A DNA stretch of 64,000 nucleotides, taken from Megaera polyxenophila. GTDB taxonomy: Bacteria; Pseudomonadota; Alphaproteobacteria; Rickettsiales; Rickettsiaceae. A model generated the notes under the pieces. That model was given only the letters and a program-made list of their open reading frames with translations. It did not search any database and had not been told where the DNA came from. Below are positions 43,255 to 53,094 of this stretch, piece after piece. How positions within the stretch are numbered: position 1 is the stretch's first letter; each line of letters starts with the position of its first letter. The stretch is from contig NZ_CP104166.1 of assembly GCF_029982035.1 (NCBI RefSeq), forward strand, positions 186,001 through 250,000, read 5' to 3'. The position numbers and the translations under genes are program-made.

Positions 43255-44721
43255 ATGAAGATTTGCCGATTTCTACTTATTTTTTTTGCAAGTTTATATA
43301 ACGTAAATTTTACTATCGCATCTGAAAATAAGGAAATAAGCAAGGAAGAGGAAATAAATTACCAACAACACTGCTCGAAGGATCTTGCATACCTTAGAAA
43401 AAATATAGAGGAAAACTCCGCTCCATTTAAAGATCAAGATGATTCTGCCTTTAGAAAATGGTTTGATAAAGGATACTTACATACCCAGGAGCTGGTAGAT
43501 GGAGTTAAAGATCCTGATGATTGTTATTATGCGCTAAAATTTTATATCAATGGATTTGGTAACCCTTATATGAGTATAAGAAGTTACATACAGTCTCCCC
43601 CTGAAAAATACCCAGGATTCTTGACAGCGAAGTATGGCAATGATCATGTAGTTATATATAAGGATTCCTTAATTTCTTCTTTGAATAAAATTAATGTTGG
43701 CAATAAAATTACACATATAAATGACATAAAAATAGAGGATTATTTTGAAAAATATATTATGCCGTTTTATGCCAATGACGATTCTGAATTCTCCCAAAGA
43801 GTAGCTAGTATTTTTAGTTTTATAATTAATGGAAATCGCTACGTTCCAATTCCTCTAACTGCAACTTTTATTAATGATAAAGCTGAGCAAAAAATATCAC
43901 TCAAATATACAGAATTGTCAGAAGAAGCTTTGAACGTTAGTAAAAATATCAGACAGCCAGAGCCTGATCAGCACTTTAAAATTGAAATGGTTTCAAATGG
44001 TGTGTGGATCACTATCCCTAGTTTTTATTTAAGTAGGGAAGAAACAATTTCTTACACAGGTATGCTTTCGAAATTAAAAGAACTTGCCAAAGAAGACTGG
44101 ATATTGTTTGATTTAAGGAATAATAGAGGGGGGGGATCCGTTTGGGCAAGGCCTATTATTCGCAATTTATGGGGAGATGATTATATTAAACATTTAGGTA
44201 AAAATCATGAATATAATAGCACTTGGGTAAAAAAAATTAGAGTCAGTAAGCAAAACTTTTTTGATTTCAAAAAAACGGCAAATGCTGCTGAAATAAAGAA
44301 ATTTGCCGCTGCTTTAGAACATGGAGATGACTTTTTTGAAAAAAAATGGTCAATTTATAACGAAGATCTTAATTTGTACTCGAATCAGGATAGCTCCCCC
44401 TTTAAAGCTAGAATATTCGTTTTTACCGACCATTTCTGTCGTAGTACCTGTTGGTCATTTGTTAATCAAATTCTGCAGATTCCTGGAGTAACACATATAG
44501 GCGTTCCAACAGTTATTCAAAATAACAGTTCTTATGCTAAGAGTGTAAGGTCACCTAGTGATAATTTTGACTTTTTCTACCCTACTGAAATTAGAATATA
44601 CCCAAATAAAAATGCAGGCCAGGCTCTAATTCCTTCAAAAATATTCAATGGAAATATCAGAAATGAATCAGAGGTCGTAGATTGGGTGCTGTCCATTACT
44701 GAAAAAAACCCTTCACTATAG
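43255..44721 (+). CDS. Exported S41-family (C-terminal processing) peptidase-like protein
   Basis: A 488-residue protein with a signal peptide (ending TIAS). The middle (about 110-170) has a PDZ-like region with NVGNKITHINDIKIEDY. The S41 core follows: WITIPSFY, then ILFDLRNNRGGG near 282-293 (the family's DlRnNgGG) and IFVFTDHFCRSTCWSF near 384-399, where Ser of the RST motif fits the nucleophile. The catalytic Lys expected about 20 residues later is not obvious. It may be an active tail-specific protease or a relative acting on exported proteins. It lies 160 bases after virB2; a functional link is unproven. Confidence 0.72.
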   Translation: MKICRFLLIFFASLYNVNFTIASENKEISKEEEINYQQHCSKDLAYLRKNIEENSAPFKDQDDSAFRKWFDKGYLHTQELVDGVKDPDDCYYALKFYINGFGNPYMSIRSYIQSPPEKYPGFLTAKYGNDHVVIYKDSLISSLNKINVGNKITHINDIKIEDYFEKYIMPFYANDDSEFSQRVASIFSFIINGNRYVPIPLTATFINDKAEQKISLKYTELSEEALNVSKNIRQPEPDQHFKIEMVSNGVWITIPSFYLSREETISYTGMLSKLKELAKEDWILFDLRNNRGGGSVWARPIIRNLWGDDYIKHLGKNHEYNSTWVKKIRVSKQNFFDFKKTANAAEIKKFAAALEHGDDFFEKKWSIYNEDLNLYSNQDSSPFKARIFVFTDHFCRSTCWSFVNQILQIPGVTHIGVPTVIQNNSSYAKSVRSPSDNFDFFYPTEIRIYPNKNAGQALIPSKIFNGNIRNESEVVDWVLSITEKNPSL

Positions 44722-44901
44722 TGATTTTAGAAATTTTATCGGGAATCCATATTTAAAGACTGAGCTTTAATGCATTACCTAAATTGGTATAAAATAGATT
44801 TATATTACAGGTAAACTACAAATTTATATAACACTACTTCTCCTAAGACTCCTACTAAGTTCAATTATTAACTAAATATAAGCTTAAAAGGTTAGTTAGA
44901 T

Positions 44902-44978
<77 letters not shown>

Positions 44979-45124
44979 GAAATAAATATAAAGTCTAATA
45001 ACACCTGTATAACCTACTAAGGCTTTTAAAGCAATAAGATTTTGTGAATTTTCTAGAAAATATTCAAGTTCTAAATATTCTTACCTTATGCTATAATTAT
45101 CGCCGTCAGTAATGAGATAATAAA

Positions 45125-45823
45125 ATGAGTATCTTTCATGCTAGTATTCTTACTTTATTCCCCGAAATGTTTCCGGGATCTTTAAACTACTCACTAGCCG
45201 GTAAGGCTCTTAGAAGTAACATTTGGTCATACGATATCATTAATATTAGAGATTTTGGTCTAACAAAGCATAAAAACGTTGACGCTGAGGCTTATGGTGG
45301 AGGTAACGGTCTCATAATGAGACCAGATGTTATTGGTCCTGCCCTAGATCAAGCGTTATCAAAAAATCCGGAAATTACTATTTACTACCCTTCTCCACGA
45401 GGAAAATTATTTAATCAAGATTTTGCGCATAAAATTAGCAAAAAAAAAGAAATAATTATTTTATGTGGAAGATTTGAAGGGATTGACGAAAGAATAATTG
45501 AAGAGTATAATGCGGAGCAGATTAGTATAGGTGACTACATCTTGTCCGGAGGTGAGGTTGCGGCTAATGTAATTCTGGATAGTGTTATAAGATTATTACC
45601 TGGGGTGCTTACAAACCAGGATACTCTTAGAGAGGAATCATTTGAAAGAAAAGACAATGGCAAAAAAATACTTGAACACCCTCTTTATACTAAACCATCA
45701 ATCTGGCGAAGTAGAAAGATACCAGAAGTTTTATTGTCAGGTAATCATCAGGAGATTGAAAAATGGAAACACAATCAATCAGTTGAAGTTACAAAAAAAT
45801 TAAGACCGGATTTACTAAAGTGA
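45125..45823 (+). CDS. trmD: tRNA (guanine-N1)-methyltransferase
   Basis: Methylates G37 of tRNAs to prevent frameshifting. The 232 residues have the SPOUT trefoil knot: ITIYYPSPRGKLFNQ near 79, IILCGRFEGIDERIIE near 111 and the SAM-binding loop ISIGDYILSGGEVAANVILD near 133-152. TrmD modifies G37 of tRNA-Pro; tRNA-Pro lies just upstream on the other strand, a coincidence of location as far as can be told. A TATAAT lies near 45093 as a plausible -10. rplS follows after 85 bases. Confidence 0.96.
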   Translation: MSIFHASILTLFPEMFPGSLNYSLAGKALRSNIWSYDIINIRDFGLTKHKNVDAEAYGGGNGLIMRPDVIGPALDQALSKNPEITIYYPSPRGKLFNQDFAHKISKKKEIIILCGRFEGIDERIIEEYNAEQISIGDYILSGGEVAANVILDSVIRLLPGVLTNQDTLREESFERKDNGKKILEHPLYTKPSIWRSRKIPEVLLSGNHQEIEKWKHNQSVEVTKKLRPDLLK

Positions 45824-45908
45824 ATACCCCATGTTCTCATATTAGTCATAAAAGTTAAGTGACTAAGGTTTTAGAACCACATGGTAACTATAAATTATGG
45901 AATAAAAA

Positions 45909-46286
45909 ATGGAAAATTTAATTGAGCAATACGAAGCCAAGCAAATTACAAATTTGCTCCAAAACAAAACAATACCAGACTTTAGAGCAGGAGACACGGT
46001 TTCAGTAAGTGTTAGGGTTATAGACGGAACAACTGAAAGACTTCAAGTTTACGAAGGAGTGGTAATAGCTAAAAGAAACAGAGGTATTGCTTCTTCTTTT
46101 GTTGTTCGTAAAGTAAGCCACGGAGAGGGAGTAGAAAGAAAATTTATGATATATTCTCCGGTTGTTAATAAAATCGAGGTTGTAAAGCGAGGTGTGGTAA
46201 GACGCGCTAAACTCTTTTACTTAAGAGGTCTAAGTGGTAAAGCAGGCCGTATTAAAGAAAAAATATCCTACACTAAGAAAAAATAA
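45909..46286 (+). CDS. rplS: 50S ribosomal protein L19
   Basis: Contacts the interface between 50S and 30S. The 125 residues match the family from the N-terminal FRAGDTVSVSVRVIDG (24-39) to ERLQVYEGVVIAKRNRGI and SSFVVRKVSHGEGVERKF, then the SPVVNKIEV and RRAKLFYLRGL core; a short C-terminal extension is basic. It follows trmD in the usual order, though rpsP and rimM are not beside it. Confidence 0.97.
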   Translation: MENLIEQYEAKQITNLLQNKTIPDFRAGDTVSVSVRVIDGTTERLQVYEGVVIAKRNRGIASSFVVRKVSHGEGVERKFMIYSPVVNKIEVVKRGVVRRAKLFYLRGLSGKAGRIKEKISYTKKK

Positions 46287-46729
46287 GGGGCTTTTTGATT
46301 CAATTGCGAAATCCTATCATAATTATGTAAGTTCTAGAATTCAACATTAGGAACTAGGGTTTTGGTATTTTAAAATACAACAAGTCAACTCGCATTAAAT
46401 TTGAGTAAAAAACATTCAAACAAAAATAAGCCTAAGCTAATATAAAACCAGTTTAATAAAAATCTAGCGTCCGTGATAGTAGTCGCCAAAAATTTTCAAG
46501 AGGCGACATAACTATTACGGATACTGAGGTTTAACCATAGCGTCCTTTCCCACATTAAAGAAAATCTTTTTATAGTTAATACTTTACATAACTAAAAATG
46601 TAACTAGAAATTAACGCACTTAAAAAATATAAAAATTATTTGTACAGGTGATTAATTTTTAGTTGAATATTTTTTAATATAAGTGTCAAATTGAATAATT
46701 AATTAATAAAACTAAAATTTTTTAATTTT
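46287..46729. other. Gene-free stretch of about 440 bases with one hairpin
   Basis: AT-rich and without a plausible frame. It contains the 20-bp imperfect inverted repeat described separately, and an AGCGTCC motif that occurs at 46466 and again at 46539 flanking it. The MFS carrier gene to the right is preceded by repeated TTAATT and TTTTTTAA tracts. Confidence 0.6.
46470..46521. repeat. Imperfect 18-20 bp inverted repeat (palindromic element)
   Basis: TCCGTGATAGTAGTCGCC at 46470-46487 pairs with GGCGACATAACTATTACGGA at 46502-46521, with one bulge and a few mismatches and a 14-base loop. It is flanked by AGCGTCC copies about 73 bases apart. It is too long for a simple terminator and resembles a mobile palindromic element of the kind seen in rickettsial genomes. 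Confidence 0.5.
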
Positions 46730-48040
46730 ATGCAAAGATCAAAGCAAGAAAAACTTGGTAGCGAACAAAAAAAAGCCGTAGGATTATTGTCAATAGGCAC
46801 TTTTTTGGAGTATTTTGACTTAATGCTTTATATCCACATGGCTGTGTTGCTTAATGAATTATTTTTCCCTAAAACTGATCCTTTTACCGCATCCTTACTT
46901 TCTGCCTTTGCTTTTTGCTCCTCTTATATATTAAGACCATTTGGAGCTTTAATCTTTGGTTTTATTGGTGATTTCATAGGCAGAAAATCTGTTATAGTTA
47001 TTACGACTATAATAATGGCAATAACCTGTACGACAATTGCCGTCTTACCAACATATGCACAAATAGGAATTACCGCCTCTTGGATTATTACAATATGCCG
47101 TATGGTACAAGGAATGGCCGCAAGTGCCGAATCTAGGGGAGCAGAAATTTATATTACAGAAAGCATAAAACCACCTCTGCAATATCCTTTAGTAGCAATA
47201 ATTACCGTTTTTTCGGCAGTGGGCACAAGTTTTGCTCTTGGTATAAGCTCCATTTTTACTAACGTCAATATTTTTGGTACAGAAAACCAGTACTGGAGAG
47301 TAGCATTTTTTCTGGGTGCAATAATAGGGTTAGTTGGAGGAGTTGCGAGAACCAGTTTAAGAGAAGCATCAGAATTTGCTAACAAAAAGAAAATGCTGAA
47401 AATGAAATTTGCTGATAATAAAGTAGAGTGGGATAAAAATTATTTCAAAGATACTTTTGATAATGAAAAAACTTTTTTAACCTCTTTAGCCTATTTCATA
47501 ATATGCTGCGCCCGTCCTCCTTGTTTCTATTTCATATACATTTATTGCTCAGACGTTCTTAAACATGACTTCGGCCTATCGGCTGGTGCAATTATTTCAC
47601 ATAATTTTTGGGTATCAATAGTAGATATGTGCGGTTTATTATTTTTAGCTTATATAAGTAGTAGAATATACCCCCTTAAAATACTTAAGGCTAAACTTTT
47701 TCTATTTTTTACCTGTATTATCTTCTTTCCTGCAGCTATGTACACTTATCCTAGTGAACTGACAGTTTTTGTGTTTCAGTGTTTAGCTTCTCTTTTTGTA
47801 TTTGATGACGTGCCAGCAAGTCCCGTATTCTATAAACATTTCCCCATCATAAAAAGGTTCACTTATACTAGCTTATTGAGCTCATTTGCTAAATTAATGA
47901 CCTATGCCATTACTTCATTTGGCCTGGTATATTCAACTAAGTATTTTGGATATTATGGGATATTTTTAATCTTAATCCCTGTAGGGGTTGTGTATTATTT
48001 TGCCGTTAAGTATTTCGAGGGATTGGAAAAGGTAAAATAG
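46730..48040 (+). CDS. ProP-like MFS transporter (metabolite:H+ symporter type)
   Basis: A 436-residue MFS protein with about 12 helices. The MHS-family signature is visible: GTFLEYFDLMLYIHM near 21-35, the loop 2-3 motif IGDFIGRKSVIV near 82-93, and ICRMVQGMAASAESRGAEIYI near 127-147. Rickettsiae carry many ProP-like paralogs for host metabolites; the substrate here is unknown. Its 3' end overlaps the next gene on the opposite strand by 35 bases. Confidence 0.88.
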   Translation: MQRSKQEKLGSEQKKAVGLLSIGTFLEYFDLMLYIHMAVLLNELFFPKTDPFTASLLSAFAFCSSYILRPFGALIFGFIGDFIGRKSVIVITTIIMAITCTTIAVLPTYAQIGITASWIITICRMVQGMAASAESRGAEIYITESIKPPLQYPLVAIITVFSAVGTSFALGISSIFTNVNIFGTENQYWRVAFFLGAIIGLVGGVARTSLREASEFANKKKMLKMKFADNKVEWDKNYFKDTFDNEKTFLTSLAYFIICCARPPCFYFIYIYCSDVLKHDFGLSAGAIISHNFWVSIVDMCGLLFLAYISSRIYPLKILKAKLFLFFTCIIFFPAAMYTYPSELTVFVFQCLASLFVFDDVPASPVFYKHFPIIKRFTYTSLLSSFAKLMTYAITSFGLVYSTKYFGYYGIFLILIPVGVVYYFAVKYFEGLEKVK

Positions 48041-48683
48041 ATTCTTCATGAAAAACGGTTTTCTTTTTTTTTATATTGCTTAAAGAGATTACCCCTAGCT
48101 CAATGTTTAACTCTACACATTGTTTATAAAGGAAGTCACTAACCTCATGTAAAGATAATTCTTCTGCAAAAATTAAAAAGTTTTTTATAGTCTCGGTTAC
48201 TTGTTCCTTTTGTTTTTCCGGAGATAAATAATTTACTGTGCTTATATTATGAATCCTGTCAACTATTTTTATTAAAACCACTTCCTTATCATTTTGAAAC
48301 CAAGCATTCCGTAATACTTGCTCTACACTAAGTTTACTTCCATCAGACCTATCACGAGTTAATCTATCAACCATTTCAGCAATTCTAGAACCAAAGGCTT
48401 CCGCAAGCATACTCTCTGTGGCTTCTGTATCTTCTAATATATCATGTAAAATACTGGTAACTATTACTTCCGTTTTTAAATTATAATCAGAAACAATATA
48501 AGCTACTTCTAGCGGATGGGTGTAAAAAGGTTCTCCACTTTTTCTAAACTGACCGGTATGATATTCTTTAGCAAAATAAATAGCTTTATTGATTAATTCA
48601 AAATCTAGAAAATTTTGAATATCTAAAGATTTAAGTTTTTCTATTAATCTAATAGTGTGAAGGCAAGATTCCGAATAGTCCAC
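48006..48683 (-). CDS. Hydrolase-only SpoT/RSH-like HD protein
   Basis: A 225-residue protein with one HD phosphohydrolase domain of the RSH family. It has the pattern AKEYHTGQFRKSGEPFYTHPLEVA near 38-60, the metal HD pair in SILHDILEDT near 78-87, and IKIVDRIHNI near 138-147. No synthetase or regulatory domain is present. Rickettsiae often carry such separate SpoT-derived genes; it probably hydrolyses (p)ppGpp or a similar nucleotide. The start is GTG at 48683 with no clear ribosome-binding site, so the exact start is uncertain. Convergent overlap with the MFS carrier. Confidence 0.82.
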   Translation of the reverse strand: MDYSESCLHTIRLIEKLKSLDIQNFLDFELINKAIYFAKEYHTGQFRKSGEPFYTHPLEVAYIVSDYNLKTEVIVTSILHDILEDTEATESMLAEAFGSRIAEMVDRLTRDRSDGSKLSVEQVLRNAWFQNDKEVVLIKIVDRIHNISTVNYLSPEKQKEQVTETIKNFLIFAEELSLHEVSDFLYKQCVELNIELGVISLSNIKKKKTVFHEESILPFPIPRNT

Positions 48684-48912
48684 AATTGAAAATTATTTAG
48701 TTATATAACTTTATAGTAACACATTACGAACTGCATTGTAAATGTAAATGGGGTAAGCCGACTTGAATCTACTTCTATCCTTAGATTTATTGGTAAAAAG
48801 GCATTAATAAAATAATACTACTTTACTATCCGGTAATCTAAAATATTTAGCTAATCTTACTGTAATTTTATCTCATTGTGCTTCAGGAAATTTGGATAAT
48901 AGTAGTGGTCAG

Positions 48913-49335
48913 CTATGACAAATCCTTCCTTAAATAATAAAAAGAGCTATCACCAGCATAACCATCTCGCTTTAATTCAATTTGAAAACCAAGTTTTTGG
49001 TAAAATTCTGGAGCTTGAAAATTCATAGTTTCTACAAATGCAAAACTGCACCCTTGTTCTTTGCCATAGCGCAGGACATGTTCGATCAAGATTCTCCCTA
49101 TACCTTGCCTCCTGTATCCCTTTCTGGTTATAAGATATTTTATGTGGAGATTTCCCCAAAATAACTGACAAACACATACTCCGATATTTATTCCATTATC
49201 ATTTATTTCAAATGCAATAGGTCCATTGCTTAAACCATCAAAACCCATAGTAGAAATTGCATGGTCAGCAAAATCCTTATAAATCGAATCTTTAAGTTCC
49301 GAAGTTAAGGCGCCTATAGTAATTTTGTACGTCAT
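48913..49335 (-). CDS. GNAT-family N-acetyltransferase
   Basis: A 140-residue acetyltransferase with motif A YLITRKGYRRQGIGRILIEHVL (about 77-97), motif B CSFAFVETMNFQAPEFYQKLGF, and N-terminal ISTMGFDGL. It resembles small enzymes acting on free amines or peptides. The substrate is unknown. It stands alone, 192 bases from the hydrolase gene upstream. Confidence 0.85.
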   Translation of the reverse strand: MTYKITIGALTSELKDSIYKDFADHAISTMGFDGLSNGPIAFEINDNGINIGVCVCQLFWGNLHIKYLITRKGYRRQGIGRILIEHVLRYGKEQGCSFAFVETMNFQAPEFYQKLGFQIELKRDGYAGDSSFYYLRKDLS

Positions 49336-49527
49336 AACATTTTAACAAGGGTTATATATTTTTCAGAAAACGATAAAAATAATTTGCTAAAAATTTTTAG
49401 CCTACTCTAGCCTGTAATGACTATAATTTAGCCTTTTATAATTTTTTATATTTTAAAATTAACCTCAGAAACCGATATCTTAAATCCGAGTAACTTTGGT
49501 ATAAGTGTTAAGCGATAATCTAGTTAA

Positions 49528-50247
49528 TCACTCCAAAAATAGTTTTTTAGCAGTTGATTTAGAATTTGTTTTCGTTTTTTCAGAATTATTTGGGGTTGAA
49601 TCGGTTTGATGGTTAAAGGTCGTTTTTAAATAATCATCGATTTCTTCATTAAGCCTGTCAATCTTCTCTCTAAAAAAATGATCCGCCCCTGCTATCATAC
49701 GATAGTCTACTTTGATATATTTTTGCTTTGATAATTTCTGTGCTAGTTCGTGTACTAATTCTTCCGAGACTACGCTATCTAAATCTCCTTGCATTATCAA
49801 TCCTGGTACTGGACAAGGGGAGAGAAATGAAAAATCATATTTATTAACTGGCGGAGAAACTGTTAGAAAATGAGTAATTTCAGGCCTTCTCATAATTAAT
49901 TGCATAGCAATCCAAGCTCCAAAAGAAAATCCGGCAATAAGACTTCCACTCGCCATAGGGTTATTTAATTGAAGCCAATCAAGGGCCGTTGCTGCATCAG
50001 TCATCTCACCGATCCCCTCATCAAACTTACCGACCGATCTTCCTACACCACGAAAGTTAACCCTAAGAACAGTAAAATTGTTATCAGCAAGAGTCTTGTA
50101 CATACTGTAAACAACTTTGTTATTCATTGTACCGCCATATAACGGATGTGGGTGAAGTACAAGTGCTACCGGTGCTCTTGGATCAGGTGATTCTGTATAT
50201 CTTCCTTCTATCCGTCCGGCTGGTCCATTAAAAAAAACTTCAGGCAT
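49528..50247 (-). CDS. Alpha/beta hydrolase
   Basis: A 239-residue alpha/beta hydrolase of the YtoC/OsmC-adjacent kind widespread in alphaproteobacteria. It has an oxyanion-hole strand ALVLHPHPLYGGTMNNKVV near 28-46, NFRGVGRSVG near 64, the nucleophile elbow GFSFGAW (Ser near 105), the acid in MQGDLDSVV (near 153) and the His in AGADHFFREK (near 186). A basic Thr/Ser/Lys-rich tail of about 25 residues follows and is unusual. It may be a thioesterase or dipeptidase-like enzyme; no substrate is suggested by the neighbours. Confidence 0.82.
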   Translation of the reverse strand: MPEVFFNGPAGRIEGRYTESPDPRAPVALVLHPHPLYGGTMNNKVVYSMYKTLADNNFTVLRVNFRGVGRSVGKFDEGIGEMTDAATALDWLQLNNPMASGSLIAGFSFGAWIAMQLIMRRPEITHFLTVSPPVNKYDFSFLSPCPVPGLIMQGDLDSVVSEELVHELAQKLSKQKYIKVDYRMIAGADHFFREKIDRLNEEIDDYLKTTFNHQTDSTPNNSEKTKTNSKSTAKKLFLE

Positions 50248-50472
50248 TATCTAGATATATAATATTTATTTTTGCATAGGAGTCTATTATGTTTTTTTAT
50301 AAAATACAATAGACTTGTTATGTTAAGCTCAGTAAAAATTACATGAAAATTTCTGATATATTTATGTTTTAAGCACAACCGAGACAGAATAAAACTAGAC
50401 TAAAAAAGAATTTTAGTTATTATAACTAGGGTTAATATTAATATTTAAAAATTAATTATACATCTACTTAAA

Positions 50473-51150
50473 ATGATATTGAGAAACTTATTAACGCTAA
50501 CAATAATGGCCTTGATACTTGCTGTTAACTGTGCCTTTGCCGGTGAAGAGGGATACGCTGCTATTATTAAGAAACAGTCAGCTCAAATAAAATCATTACA
50601 AAGCCGCCTTGACCATCTGGAACAAACTGTTGCTGCTATGCAAGTAAAACAGCCAAATTCAGAACCTAAACCTAACTTAGATAAGCAAATAACTCAGTCA
50701 CAAGAGGCGCATTCACCGCTAGCTCAAGGCAAAAAAATTGCTTCTAAAGAAAATAAGACTACTGAAATTCAGTCTGAATATGACCTTGCCCTTGCGTCTT
50801 TAAAAGATGGTAATTTTAGCGAAGCAGAAGAGAAATTTGCGAATTTCATTCAAAATCACAAAGATCATAAACTTCGGGAAAATGCAGTTTTTTGGTATGC
50901 TGAAAGCTTTTACCGGCAAGGCAATTTCAACCAAGCAGCTATCCATTACCTTAAAGGTTATAAAGAATACACAACGGGTTCTAAAGCTAGTGATTCTTTG
51001 CTAAAACTATCACTTTCTCTGGGGAAACTGAAAAAACAAAAAGAGGCTTGCGTTATTCTTGATAAGCTAGAGACAGAATTCCCTAAAAGATCTGCGGATT
51101 CTTTAAAAAGAGCTGCTGAAGCAAGAGCGAATTTTAATTGTAAAAAATAA
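50473..51150 (+). CDS. cpoB: Tol-Pal system protein CpoB/YbgF
   Basis: Periplasmic protein that coordinates outer-membrane constriction and septal wall synthesis. The 225 residues have a signal peptide (ending AFAG), a trimerising coiled coil near 30-58 (KKQSAQIKSLQSRLDHLEQ), a linker, and a C-terminal TPR domain from YDLALASLKDGNFSEAEEKF near 101 to the end. The TPR part matches CpoB. It opens a three-gene block with the YfgM-like protein (16 bases later) and BamB. Confidence 0.9.
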   Translation: MILRNLLTLTIMALILAVNCAFAGEEGYAAIIKKQSAQIKSLQSRLDHLEQTVAAMQVKQPNSEPKPNLDKQITQSQEAHSPLAQGKKIASKENKTTEIQSEYDLALASLKDGNFSEAEEKFANFIQNHKDHKLRENAVFWYAESFYRQGNFNQAAIHYLKGYKEYTTGSKASDSLLKLSLSLGKLKKQKEACVILDKLETEFPKRSADSLKRAAEARANFNCKK

Positions 51151-51166
51151 TAACGGTTAGCTAACA

Positions 51167-51829
51167 ATGTCTGATATCTTAGAAGAAATATTAAATGACG
51201 AAAAAGACGCAAAAAGGCTTAAGCTTTTTAGAAAACTTTTTCCTGCTATCATAACGTTAACAATCATTGTTGCTCTTGGAATAGCAGGGTATAACTGGTT
51301 TTTACAAGCAAAGGCTACACATAATCAGGAAATAGGAGATTCGTTTGTTCAATTAATTTCTGATGAATCCAAGGATACCAAATTACTTAATGACTTACTT
51401 AAAAAAATCGAAATTAACAATAAAAGTAAATTATCTGAGTTAGCATCAATAAAGCTAGTTAGCGAACAAACAAAACTAACTAATGTATCAGATTCTATGG
51501 GGCTTCTTAGCAAGATAATTAACAATAATGATTACTCTGAAATAACTAAAGCTTATGCCAGGATTTTATATATTAGCTTAGTTCTTGATATCGAGAATTT
51601 AAATAGTGAGCAGGAAAATAAAACCAGGGAATATTTACAATATTTTACTAAGGATTCTCAGATTTTTTACGCAACAGCTACTCTATTAAAATCCTTATTT
51701 CACTTAAAAAATAACCAATTAGACTTAGCCAAGCAGTATGCAATTGAAACTCTGAAGCTCCCACGAGCTTCAGCAATCATAAAAGAACAAGCAAAAGCTG
51801 TCATTTCAGGAATTTCTATCAAGACATAA
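51167..51829 (+). CDS. YfgM-like (DUF2659-type) membrane protein
   Basis: A 220-residue protein with a short cytoplasmic start, one transmembrane helix (about residues 27-45, TLTIIVALGIAGYNWF) and a periplasmic helical repeat domain. This is the YfgM layout, the ancillary SecYEG chaperone or adaptor; Rickettsia members are grouped as DUF2659. Motifs are weak and assignment is from topology and its place directly before bamB, which is also the yfgM-bamB order of gammaproteobacteria. Confidence 0.72.
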   Translation: MSDILEEILNDEKDAKRLKLFRKLFPAIITLTIIVALGIAGYNWFLQAKATHNQEIGDSFVQLISDESKDTKLLNDLLKKIEINNKSKLSELASIKLVSEQTKLTNVSDSMGLLSKIINNNDYSEITKAYARILYISLVLDIENLNSEQENKTREYLQYFTKDSQIFYATATLLKSLFHLKNNQLDLAKQYAIETLKLPRASAIIKEQAKAVISGISIKT

Positions 51830-51858
51830 AATTAATAAATCTATATTAGGTACATATT

Positions 51859-53094
51859 ATGAATAAACTCTTTGCATTTTTGTTAATTCCTTTTTATTTA
51901 ACAAGCTGCGATAACATAGGTAGTACAAAAGTAAAAAATCTTGTTGACTTAACACCAAAACTTGAAGTAGAAGCAGCAACACCGCCTTTATTTTCCACTG
52001 GTAAAAATAACCCTTTTAAAGAAAAAAAACCTCATTCTTACACGATTTCCAAGAAAGCAATTATCGCAGAACCAGTAGTTGCTAAAGGTATAATGTATAG
52101 TATCGATAAGCAGGGGTATGTTAGTGCATTCTCTTTGAAAGAAAAAAAGCTATTATGGAGTAAAAATATAGCTGGAAACGAAGTAGATAGATATTTTTAC
52201 TCCGGAGGCATATTATTTAGTGATAATAAATTATACGTAACTTATGGATCGCGTAATTTAGTTGTTTTAGATGTAGAAAGCGGTAATGAACTTATCCGTA
52301 AAGAGTTTCCTGATATAATTAGGACCAAACCAGTTATGGCAGACGATAAGTTATTACTGGTACAAACAATTAGTAATCAAGTAATAGCTTACAATACAAA
52401 AAGCTCCAAATTAATGTGGATGCATGAAGGCGGAATAGAAATTATTTCTTCAAGAAACCATATTCATCCTGTGCTTTATAATGGTTATGCCTTGGTCAGT
52501 TATAGTTCCGGGGAAGTAGTATATCTCAATGCTAGTAATGGTTCTGAATTATGGCGTTATAGCCTATCTTCTTCTGAAGAGTTAGGATTGCCAAATTTTG
52601 AACCATCAGTCATAATAACAAAACCTATTATAAGCGGTAATTTTGCTTATTTTGCTAGCAGCAACAGAAAAATAATAAAACTTGATTTGAAAGAAGGCAA
52701 AGAGGTCTGGATAAAAACTGCTGATGATATACAATCGATGACTTTACATGATAATAGCCTAATAGTCACAAATAATGCCCGACAAATTGCCTTGTTATCG
52801 ACAACAGATGGTAAAGTGAGCTGGACTGGAGACCTTATTTCTCCAAAAGAACGTATGTCTAAAAAACCTAAAACAGTAACTTTCCTAGATCCTTTTGTTG
52901 TTAAAGATGGAAATAGCTATGCGATAAATGTTATAGCTTCCAACGGTGAACTATATCAATTTACCACGAATGATTCAGGTCGATTATCTGAACAAGCTGT
53001 TATTTCTGCTATTGATAAAAATATAAGATACTATTGGATATCATGCTGCAGTGGAAACATACACTTAATTTCAGATACAAAGGTAAAATTTTAA
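51859..53094 (+). CDS. bamB: Outer-membrane assembly lipoprotein BamB
   Basis: Lipoprotein of the BAM complex. The 411 residues have a signal peptide with lipobox YLTSC (Cys near 17) and a PQQ-type beta-propeller, with repeated blade motifs such as VSAFSLKEKKLLWSKN, VVYLNASNGSELWRY and KIIKLDLKEGKEVWIK. The number of blades (seven to eight) is the BamB norm. It ends the cpoB-yfgM-bamB block. der, the usual next gene, is absent; a hairpin terminator follows. Confidence 0.9.
   Translation: MNKLFAFLLIPFYLTSCDNIGSTKVKNLVDLTPKLEVEAATPPLFSTGKNNPFKEKKPHSYTISKKAIIAEPVVAKGIMYSIDKQGYVSAFSLKEKKLLWSKNIAGNEVDRYFYSGGILFSDNKLYVTYGSRNLVVLDVESGNELIRKEFPDIIRTKPVMADDKLLLVQTISNQVIAYNTKSSKLMWMHEGGIEIISSRNHIHPVLYNGYALVSYSSGEVVYLNASNGSELWRYSLSSSEELGLPNFEPSVIITKPIISGNFAYFASSNRKIIKLDLKEGKEVWIKTADDIQSMTLHDNSLIVTNNARQIALLSTTDGKVSWTGDLISPKERMSKKPKTVTFLDPFVVKDGNSYAINVIASNGELYQFTTNDSGRLSEQAVISAIDKNIRYYWISCCSGNIHLISDTKVKF

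Noticed and set aside
48977..49177. Second reading frame inside the GNAT gene at 48913
   Set aside because: It overlaps a well-supported acetyltransferase and has no motif.
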